Assembly (NCBI GenBank): GCA_033961575.1
Contig: CM066736.1
Coordinates: 88,457,352 to 88,521,351, forward strand
Length of the DNA stretch: 64,000 nucleotides
Source: Aselliscus stoliczkanus
Taxonomy: Eukaryota; Chordata; Mammalia; Chiroptera; Hipposideridae
Direction: 5' to 3'
The position numbers and the translations under genes are program-made. Each line of letters opens with the position of its first letter. Position 1 is the stretch's first letter. The notes below the pieces were generated by a model. It saw nothing but the letters and a program-made list of their open reading frames with translations, was not told the origin of the DNA and ran no database searches. This document shows, piece by piece, positions 55,615-64,000 of this stretch.

Positions 55615-56425
55615 GTACTGTCAACCAGTGGTGGGGCACCAATCCAGCGGCAACAGGAATCCCCAATTCGGGGTGCAGTGAAGAAGGAAATTTATTAAGT
55701 GCAAACAGCTCAGTTGTGATATAGCACAGCTGTGAGAACAGCACGGCTGTGGAACAGCTCAATAGGGTTACATCTCAATTGTGAAGCAGCACAGCTATGA
55801 ATCAACATGGCTGGGTTGTGAGGAGGCTCTGGGGCAAGGAGGCCCTGGGGCAAGGCCCTTCTCTAGCTAGACAGCTCTGGTCTGCTCCACCTGCTCTGGT
55901 CCAGTTCAGTCCTCTCTGCCCTGCACTGGTCTGCTCCATTCTGGACTAGGGCGATGTCTTTGGTGTTTCAGCTCCAGCCAGGGATATAAGTCTTCAGTCT
56001 TTGGTGGACAGTGTGCTCTGAAGCCAGAGGGAAGCTGACTTTTATAGACATAAATCCCCACCCCTGGCCCCTGATTGGTCAATCCTTATTTGCATGAGGA
56101 CTCCAAATCCTTGCAGTTTGATTGGTCTAAAAGGCACTGCCCTGGTTGGTCAGAATGGAGCCACTCTGATTGGTCAGTGAAGATGCTGATGGGGAAGTAG
56201 CTGTGCAGCTCCAATTGGACAGGGAATGTCTCAGTTATACTGGTTGAAATAGGATTCCAGGAACTCCTTTCTAAGGGCTGGCTCAGATGGCAGAAACACC
56301 ATGCAGAAGGATAGTTCAGTGCGGGAGGCAGCAGCTTAGTGCAGTCTTCTCCCTGAAGCGCAGTTTGCATGAGAGGCAAACTGTGTAGAAATGTATAGAT
56401 ATAAATGCTAGGCTCTGTTTTTCAC
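55615..56425 (-). repeat. Solo LTR (class I ERV-like) with intact promoter motifs
   Basis: On the minus strand, four CCAAT-type boxes (seen as attggtc/ttggtc at about 56074, 56121, 56145 and 56169) lie upstream of a TATA box, CTATAAAAG (56047-56039). A polyadenylation signal AATAAA (tttatt at 55691-55696) lies about 350 bp downstream. This is the U3-R-U5 order of a retroviral LTR. No internal coding region is attached. The exact ends are uncertain (TG near 55618 and CA near 56420 are candidates). Confidence 0.65.
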
Positions 56426-57276
56426 ATTTGAGTCCGGTTAGCTGCTAGGAGCCCTTTTTAGTAGGTATCTTCTTTCTCAGGGTCCACAGTACTTACCTAA
56501 AAAATTTATTAAACTTGAAAAAAAATTGAGTTCTTTTTTATTTTCTATCATTCCCTGACTTGTTTTAGGCAAATATTTTTTCATATTCTGCAGTGGCTGT
56601 GTAAGGAGCTGTGTAAATACGACCCAAAAATCAGTTAAAATTGGACAAAAATTTTAAACAAACAAAAAATTTGTTTAAATTGATCAAGGGCATACAACTA
56701 TTTGAGAGGTATTTATTTTTCAAAAATAATCTGTTTATATAAGAGTAGTGGAAACTGGAGTCTGTGACATTATTTCCAGTGGCTGCCAGGGTTCTCTGCA
56801 CCCCACCATCATGGTGCAGAAGTTCTGTACCAGGTAGGAGTGAGAGCCATGGAATAGCAATTCTACTGTTCTGCCTGAAGGGGATGACTTTTTTTGGAGC
56901 AGAACATGGAAAAATCCATGCCCATTGCTATTATCAACAACAATAAAGCTTTCAGTGGCAAATAATCTAGGGAGAATAAGATCACAAAGATATGAATTGG
57001 GACAAGCAAAACCCAGCAGACTAACCAGAAATTTAAGAGGAATATCTAGGGAAGGAGATAGCTAAGGGGGTCCTGTGAAAAATCACACTTTCTCCTGGTG
57101 ATTCAGAAGGCTGTGCACAGATGCAAGGTTGCACTAGCTCAGTAAGCACCAGAAAAGCCCCATTCAAGGTCCCGTTGCCAGGATAATGATAAAACAGACG
57201 TGTAAGCTCCCTGAATAGTGAAAGTATTTCATAGGCCACACACAGGTTCAACAGCAAAGGACAGAAGTCTTACTGG
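56426..57276. other. Intergenic, no gene recognised
   Basis: No domain-bearing frame and no repeat that I can name. Confidence 0.4.
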
Positions 57277-57288
57277 CTCAAAGTATTT

Positions 57289-57289
57289 T

Positions 57290-57333
<44 letters not shown>

Positions 57334-57477
57334 TTTATTTATTTTTAGCTGAGCCATCCTGCCACTTGTTGGCAGCTCAATGGCAACTCAGCTCGGGTTG
57401 ACATCGAACTGCCATTGCTCAGAGCTCAGCTCACACTCTTGAGCAAGCTCTTAACCAACTGAGCCACTCTGCTGGCT
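57289..57477 (-). repeat. VES-like tRNA SINE with (TTTA)n tail
   Basis: The duplication ctcaaagtattt lies at 57277-57288 and 57478-57489. The tail is about 14 ttta units on the plus strand. Confidence 0.9.
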
Positions 57478-57649
57478 CTCAAAGTATTTAAGAACAACCT
57501 CTGACCCATCATTGCCTGAACATTAAGCAATGCTGACCTAGGGGAAACATCCAGGAAGCCATGCTTAAATATTAAAACAAGGGTTAAAAATGAACTGTGC
57601 CATTAGAGGCTGCACAGTGCATGGGGAGCGGAATCCACAGAATTAATCC

Positions 57650-59600
57650 AGGCTAACAAGCAAAACACAGTAACAAGTCATCAAAAGGAGGGATATCAAA
57701 ACTCAGAGTTGCTATATTACCTAAAGTCTCTAGTTTTAACAAAACAACAACAACATGAAATATGAAAAGCAACAGAAAAATGTGACCATGCATGGGGGAA
57801 AAGCCAGCAATCAAACCTCTGAGAGCACACAGGTGTTGGACTTAGAAGACAAAAACATGAAAGCAGTTGTGATAAATACTCATATGTTCAAAGAACTAAA
57901 GGAAACCTTGATTAAAGAATTAAAGGGAAAAAACTAAGAGAACAATGTCTCACCATCTAAAGATTATTAATAATAAAGATATTATGGAGTTGAAAAATAT
58001 AATAACTGAAATAAAAATTCCCTTATTTTTATTTCAACAGCAGATTTGGGATGGCAGAAGAGAGGATAACTGAAGATTGATATTTAAGATATATCAGTAG
58101 AGATTATCCAATCTGAAGAATAGAAAGGGAAAAAAAGAGCAATGAAGAAAAATGAACAGAATCTGAAAGGTTCGTGGGATACAATTACCAACATATGCAT
58201 AATGGGAGTCCCAGGAGGAGAGAGAGGGAGAAAAGGAGAGAAGAGAGAGAAAAAATTAGAAAAGTATTTGAAGAAATAATGGCTGAAAAAAACTGCACCA
58301 AATTTCATGAAAAACATTAATGTACATATCCAAGAAGCTCAGAAAATTCCAAGTAGGATAAACATGAAAAGAACCAGACATAACACATCATAGTCCAACT
58401 GTTGGAAGACAAAGAGAACATTTTGAAAGCAACAAGAGAAAAATGTCTCATCACATACAGGGTTAACTACAATAATGCCAACAGTTCATTTCCCATCAGA
58501 GGGCAGTGGGATATATTTAAAGAAAAATAAAAAACCTTGCCAAACAAGAGTTCTATACCCAGCCTAACTATCCTTTGAAAATTATGAAAAAATAAAATTT
58601 CAGGTTAAAAGATTAAGATAATTGTTTGTTAGGAGACCAGCTTTACAAGAAATACTAAAGAAAATCTTGAGGATGAAAAGACAAAGTTAACGTGTTGTCT
58701 GGCAACTAACTACCAACCTGCTTGCTTCCCCCCACCACCCCACGCTTGCCCCATGTCAAAAATGACATAAGGAAGTGTCTAGGAAAACCGGGACCCAATG
58801 GAAATATAGGTTAAAACTTCCTTGAGGGAGCATCCCAGAAGCTGGGGCCTGATGGAATGATATCAGGTTCCCTTATCGGATGGTTTTATTATCCTTGGTG
58901 CCATCCCCTGGGGTTAAGCGTGTGTGTCGAAGGCACAGGATGTGTTGGAATGCAAATGGGAGTCTGATGGGGAGATAGCCAGCAGGCACTATATTACAGA
59001 CTTGGGAGTAAATAAATCTTCCTTCTTTTGACATTTCTCAATAAAAGTTTGCATCGGCCCGATTCAGGGCCTGCAGTCCCAGATAGAGGCTGCCAGTCCC
59101 TTGGCCCCTGCTCTATTATAATTTTGGCTCATTGTTTTTATTTCAGGCCTCACTGCTCTTCCCGAGTTTCACTGCTCTTTGTCGTGCGGATGTGACACTA
59201 ACATGTATCCACACGAAGAAAGAGAGTACCTGTAAAAGTGATTATCTAGGTAATTATAAAAGGTGGTATAAATATATCTTTTCTCTTTTATTCTCTTAAC
59301 TGACTTAAAAGACAATTGAATATAAAATTGCATTGTTGGAGTTATATAAAAATGTGATATATGTAACAATAATAGCACAAAGAGGAGGTAGGAAATGAAG
59401 CTATATTTGATCAAGGAAATCACACTAGATGGTAACTCTAAAGGAAGACATGAAGAGTACTAAAAATGATAAATATATAACTTAATATAAAAGATTATAT
59501 AAATATATTCTCTTCTTTTTTAGAATCTCTAAAAGATATAATTATATACATCAACAATTATAACTCTGTGTTAAAGGGGGGTAGTGAATATTAATTATGG
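57650..59600 (+). repeat. Ancient L1M/HAL1 relic interrupted by an LTR
   Basis: Plus-strand L1 ORF1 and downstream phrases: 'gacaaaaacatgaaagcag', 'tattatggagttgaaaaata', 'atgggagtcccaggagga', 'gaagaaataatggctgaaaa', 'caagaagctcagaaaattcc', 'ggaagacaaagagaacattt', 'acaagagttctatacccagc'. It covers about 57700-58690 and resumes at about 59206-59530. Stops are frequent. Confidence 0.65.
58692..59205 (+). repeat. Solo LTR, plus strand
   Basis: From about tgttgtctggcaactaac to gcggatgtgacac, with 'ctcaataaaagtttgc' (59037-59052) as polyadenylation signal and a pyrimidine-rich U5-like end. The flanks share taac (candidate short duplication). It splits the L1M/HAL1 relic. Confidence 0.55.
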
Positions 59601-60223
59601 CTCTGGGGCAAGCTGCTTCAACAGGAGTTGTAGCTCTTTCACTAATCTTCTTGTACTATGTCTTTGCAAGCTGGAAACTGCAAAGACCTTGTGATGAACT
59701 GATCTTCATAGAGGATATGAGAGGATCTGAAGTGCTATACAAGTAGTGTTCAATGAAACTTATTGTAGCCTCTGCTGCAGTGACGAGTTTCATACAGGTG
59801 AAATCTCGTAGCACCTCACCTCCAGCCCATGGTCTGGATTCCTGTCCTGATGCTTGACTGATACTGTGCTGTGTGAATCCACATATTCACAATGTGCTAA
59901 CCAGAAGGGCAGGAAAGTTGATGCCCTGGGGAAGAACTTTCACCAATGGAGGACAGAATTCAATAGATAAATTTTTCCCCTTTCTTTCTTTAGTTGGATA
60001 AAATTGGATTGCATTTCATAAAGATTCTAAGATGGCCACATGGGATATAGCAATGCATCACTTGTCATGGCCAACTCAATAATGCATCCCTGTATTGGCT
60101 TTCCTGTTTCTCCCCTCTCACTCACAATAATATGTCTAGATGTGGGTTTCTTAAGTCTTTATACTGGGAAATCAGTGGACCCCTTTATCTGGAGATTCAG
60201 TCTTTAACATCCAGGAAAATCTC
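59600..60223. other. Intergenic, no gene recognised
   Basis: No conserved frame. Short repeat-like phrases near 60040-60130 that I cannot name. Confidence 0.4.
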
Positions 60224-60235
60224 TCATCATTTTTT

Positions 60236-60346
60236 TGTTTGTTTGTTTGTTTGAGGGCAGTGTCACTGGCCCTCATACATGGGACCCGAACCAGGGCCGC
60301 TGGCATCCCAAGCGAGAGCTGAACCACCGTGCCACTCAGCCGGCCT
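60236..60346 (-). repeat. Short SINE
   Basis: Plus strand tgagggcagtgtcactgg to cagccggcc, with a tail of gttt units at the left. The duplication tcatcatt lies at 60224-60231 and 60347-60354. Confidence 0.85.
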
Positions 60347-60600
60347 TCATCATTATTTTTTGATGATTTCTTGCCCTTGGTTTTCTCTTTTAAGGAGATC
60401 AATTTTTAGAAGTTGTACCTCCTAGATTAATATTTTGTTTCTATTATCATTCTCTGATATTTTAGTGATTCTTTGTCTGTGTCCTACCACCTGGGAGATT
60501 CACATGAATTTATCTTTTACTCTTCTATTGAACTCATTAAAATTTTGACAAATATTTTTAATGTTCAAGAGCTCATTGTTGGCTCCTGATTGTTCCCTTT

Positions 60601-61228
60601 TTTTCTTTTTTTAAAAAGATTTTGGGGCCGGCTGAGTGGCACGGTGGTTAAGCGCTGGCTTGGGAAGTCAGCGGCCCTGGTTCAGTCCCACATATGAGGG
60701 CCAGTGACACTGCCCTCAAAAAACAAAAGATAGAAAAAGAAAAAGATTTTATTGGGGAATTGGCAAAGGGGAACAGTGTTGGGGAATCGGGGAAGGGGAA
60801 CAGACAAATGGGGGAGGGGAACAGCATTGGGGAATTGGGGGAAGAAGAACAGACAAGTTGCTATCCTTTTGTTCTTCAGTCTAGTTGTGCAGGACATCGC
60901 TTCACTGGCCCATGTTGGTATTATGATCATTATGCTCTTCCTGTGTGAGGCAGCTGCTTGCCGGCCATTGGACAGCCGCTCACGGCAGCTCATGGCAGGT
61001 ATCGGCCGCTCACAGTAGCTCAAGGCAGCCCACTGCAGCTCTGCTGCAGCCTACGTCGTCACTGGCTACTCGTGGCAGCCCAGCTCCAGATCAAGCTGTT
61101 GTTCACCATCTTAGCTGTAGAGGGAGAAACGTCACTGGTCCCCATGTGGGATCCGAACTGGCGGCTCTGCTGCTCAGAGTTCATGCCTCCAAACTAACTC
61201 TTAATCAACGAGCCATTCGGCCGGCCGC
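60601..61228 (-). repeat. Long SINE (subfamily II) with duplicated tail module, hit by a short SINE
   Basis: The head ggccggccgcc is at 61219-61228. The 3' tail segment 'ggggaacagNNttgggga' occurs twice (about 60770-60806 and 60812-60856), so this copy has an internal duplication. Its A-tail region (60601-60623, 60740-60760) is split by a short SINE. Confidence 0.75.
60624..60739 (+). repeat. Short SINE in the tail of the long SINE
   Basis: The duplication aaaaagatttt lies at 60613-60623 and 60740-60750. Head ggggccggctgagtggcacg. Confidence 0.85.
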
Positions 61229-61665
61229 CTTGTTTTTTTTTAAAATATTTTTATTGGGGAATTGGAGGTGGGGAACAGACAAGTTGCTGTCCTTTTGTTC
61301 TTCAATCTAGTTATAGAGGCCTTTGCTTCACTGGCCCATGTTGGTGTTATCATTGTGCTCCTCCCAGGTGAGGCAGATCGGTCTCCAGCCTCTGGACAGC
61401 CTCGCATGGTGGTTATTGGCAGCTCACTCCAGCTGCCAGCTGCTCACACTTGCTGCTGGCCACTCACTGTAGCTTATGACAGTCCACTGCAGCAGGGGTT
61501 GAAGCCTACCATCGCCAGGACTCACGCAGCCCAGCTCCAGGTCAGGCTGTTGTTCACCAACTTAGCTGTAGAAGGCAGTGTCACTGACCCTCATATGTGG
61601 GATCCAAACCGGGGCCGCTGGTATCCCAAGCCAACTCTTAACCACCGTGCCACTCGGCTGGCCCT
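61229..61665 (-). repeat. Long SINE (subfamily I), directly adjoining the previous one
   Basis: The tail at the left (ttttattggggaattggagg) is missing part of the 'aacagcgttgggg' segment. The head cggctggccc is at about 61655-61664. Its target-site duplication is not clear because it abuts the other SINE. Confidence 0.8.
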
Positions 61666-62282
61666 CCATTCAGTATTTTGATAGTCATATGGTTGATACT
61701 CAATAAATGTTTTATTCATTATTGTTGGGCTGGATATGCTTAAATGAGCAGTCTTTTTTTTTTTTTGGTTAAATTCTTTTGTTGTGAAATAAACATTTTT
61801 TAAAATTAGTTTCAGGTGTACAACGCAGTGCAATATTTATACTTTTTACCCCTCAAAGTGACAACTCCCCTTCCCCAATTCACACCCCACTCACTCCCAT
61901 GTCATACATATCTATTACAATTCCCTTGACTCCATTCCGCACTATACTTCACAACCTGTGACTATATATATATTCAATTACCGTTGGCATACAATATTAT
62001 ACAACATCAGCCTCAGGTGTATAGTACAGTGGCCAAGCTCTACCCCATCCATGAAGTGGTCTCCCTAACAAGACATGTGACCATCTGACACCCCACAAAA
62101 TATTTACAACACTATTAATTATATTCCCCGAACTGTCTTTCATATCCCTGTGGCAATATTGTAGTTACCTATTTATGTTGTCTAATCCCTTCCCCTTCTT
62201 CCTCATCCCCAACCCCCTCCCAACTAGCAACCACCAGTTTTTCCTCTATATCTATGAGTCTGTTTCTGTTTACTTTGCTCGT

Positions 62283-64000
62283 TCATTTAGTTTTTTGGAT
62301 TCCACATATAAGTGAGATCATATGGTATTTGTCTTTCTCAGACTGACTTATTTCACTTAACATAGTAGTCTCTAGGTCCATCCATATCATTGCAAATGGT
62401 GCAATTTCATTCTTCTTCATAGCAGAGTAATACTCCATTATATAAATGTACCGCAGTTTCTTAATCCAGTCATCTACTGATGGGCATTTTGGTTGTTTCC
62501 AAGTCTTGGCTGTTGTAAATAGCACTGCAATAAACATAAGGGTGCATATATTTTTTTGAATTAGCATCTTGGATTCCTCTGGGTAGATACCCAAGAGTGG
62601 AATTGCTGGGTCATACGGCAGTTCTATTTCCAGTTTTTTGAGATACCTCTATACTGATTTCCATAGTGGCTGCACCAATCTGCAGTCCCACCAACAGTGC
62701 CCCAGGGTTCCCTTTTCTCCACAACCTCGCCAGCCCTTGTTGTTTGTTGACTTAATGATGATAGCCATTCTGACCAGAGTTAGGTGGTATCTCACTGTGG
62801 TTTTTATTTGTATTTCTCTAATGATTAGTGAAGTTGAACATTTTTTCAAATGCCTGTTGGCCATCTGTATGTCCTCTTTAGAGAAATGACTTTTCATATC
62901 CTCTGCCCATTTTTTTTCTACTCTTTTTTTTTTTTTTGAGGGCAGTGTCACTGGCCCTCATATGTGGGACCCGAACCAGGGCCACTGCACCACTTGGCCG
63001 GCCCCCTCTGCCTATTTTTTAATTGAATTGTTTTTTTTTGGTGTTGAGTTGCATGAGTGTTTTATAAATTTTGGATATTAACCGCTTATCAGATATATTG
63101 TTGGCAAATATCTTCTCCCATTCTGTAAGCTGCCTTTTTGTTTTATTAATGATTTCCTTTGCTGTGAAAAAACTTTTAAGTTTGATATAATCCCATATGT
63201 TCATTTTTCCTTATATTTCCCTTGCCTGAGGGGATATATCAATAAAAATATTACTCAAGGTAATGTTTGCAAATTTACTCCCTATGTTTTCGTCTAGGAG
63301 TTTTATGGTTTCAGGTCTTACATTTAAGTCTTTAATCCATTTTGAGTTTGTTCTTGTATATGGTGTAAGTAGGTGGTCCAGTTTCATTTTTTTTGCATGT
63401 GCTGGTCCAATTTTCCCAGCACCATTTATTAAATAGACTATCTTTACTCCAATGTAAATTCTTGCTTCCATTGTCATAGGTTAAATGACAGTATATGGAT
63501 GGGTTTATTTCTGGGCTCTCTATTCTGTTCCATTAGTCTATGTGTCTGTTTTTATGCCAGCATGATACTGTTTTGATTACTGTAGACTTGTAGTATGATT
63601 TGATGTCAGGTAGCGTGATACCTCTCACTTGGTCCTTATTTCTCCAGATTGCCATGGCTATTTGGGGTCTTTTATGGTTCCATATAAATTTTAGGATTAT
63701 ATTTTCTATTTCTGAGAAAAATGTCCTTGGTAGTTTGATTGGAATTGCGTTGAATCTGTATATTGCCTTAGGTAATATTGACATTTTAACTATATTAATT
63801 CTTCCTATCCATGAACATGGTATGTATTTCCATTTATTTGTATCTTCTTTGATTTCTCTCTTCAGTGTCTTATAATTTTCTGAGAACAGGTCTTTTACTT
63901 CTTTGCTTAAGTTTATTCCTAGATATTTTATTGTTTTTGAAAAAATTATAAAAGCAAGTAATTTCCTGATTTCTTTTTCTGATAGTTTATTATTGGTGTA
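62283..64000 (-). pseudogene. L1 ORF2 C-terminal region, broken
   Basis: ORF2p is the L1 endonuclease/reverse transcriptase; only its post-RT C-terminal part is in the window. Readable pieces in order from the right: INIVKMAILPKA-type sequence near 63784 ([20 protein letters not shown]), then [20 protein letters not shown] (63211-63477), [17 protein letters not shown] (63019-63204), [20 protein letters not shown] and [15 protein letters not shown] (62649-62951), and ending with IKKLRYIYIMEYYSAMKKNE (62283-62594). Frame changes, stops and a SINE at 62916-63004 inactivate it. Confidence 0.85.
62916..63004 (-). repeat. Short SINE with internal deletion, inside L1 ORF2
   Basis: The duplication cctctgccNatttttt lies at 62900-62915 and 63005-63020. 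Compared with other short copies, about 20 nt of the anticodon-arm region are missing between 'gggccactg' and 'caccacttgg'. Confidence 0.85.

Larger units (their letters stand above)
61795..64000 (-). mobile_element. Element G: L1 3' part, running off the window
   Basis: The 3'UTR (about 61800-62380) starts with the typical gtttcaggtgtacaac. The ORF2 C-terminal third follows to the window end. The 5' part lies beyond 64000, so its full length cannot be judged. Confidence 0.85.

Overview
This is nuclear DNA from a placental mammal, and I think most likely a bat. The evidence is several dozen SINEs with tRNA-derived heads (a GGCCGGCC start) and 3' tails ending CCCCAATAAAATCTTT plus an A-run, which is the tail type I know from bat VES-like SINEs. 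Laurasiatherian-style L1 3'UTRs, MIR, MaLR and ancient L1M relics are also present. The species assignment is inference.

The window is gene-poor and built mostly from nested retroelements. From left to right:
- 1-2.5 kb: sequence with no recognised gene.
- 2.5-12.7 kb: a five-level nest. An ancient L1M/HAL1-type relic hosts an old HAL1-type half-LINE (element B). Element B hosts a 5'-truncated L1 and a young, near-complete HAL1-type element (element A, 5816-9079). Element A carries a SINE in its only ORF.
- 12.7-20.3 kb: mostly old sequence, with a MIR split by an ORF-less 'mini-L1' (element D) and a MaLR LTR.
- 20.4-21.8 kb: an RPL7A processed pseudogene beside a SINE with a (TTTC)n tail.
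- 23.8-26.8 kb: a decayed endogenous retrovirus pol region.
- 24.5-39 kb: many SINEs, solo or partial LTRs, L1M fragments and two copies of a small TIR DNA transposon.
- 39.3-42.6 kb: another HAL1-type element (C).
- 43.7-50.8 kb: the only protein-gene locus, described below.
- 51-60 kb: L1M, SINEs and two LTRs. One of the LTRs faces the gene locus from its 5' side.
- 60.6-64 kb: tandem SINEs and the 3' part of an L1 that runs off the window.

The gene locus is a minus-strand ecto-mono-ADP-ribosyltransferase gene of the ART2/RT6 type. It has a large catalytic exon, a canonical splice donor, and a short last exon with a clean acceptor that encodes a hydrophobic GPI-attachment signal. A nearly full-length EIF4B mRNA copy, on the plus strand and flanked by a perfect 14-bp target-site duplication, has landed inside the catalytic exon and split it. 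Without the insert the reading frame across the target site is continuous and the catalytic R-S-ExE residues are present. This suggests a once-functional gene inactivated by retrotransposition. The EIF4B copy itself carries two stops and one frameshift.

No CRISPR, operon, rRNA or bona fide tRNA gene is present. All calls come from reading the sequence. Family names were not checked by database search.
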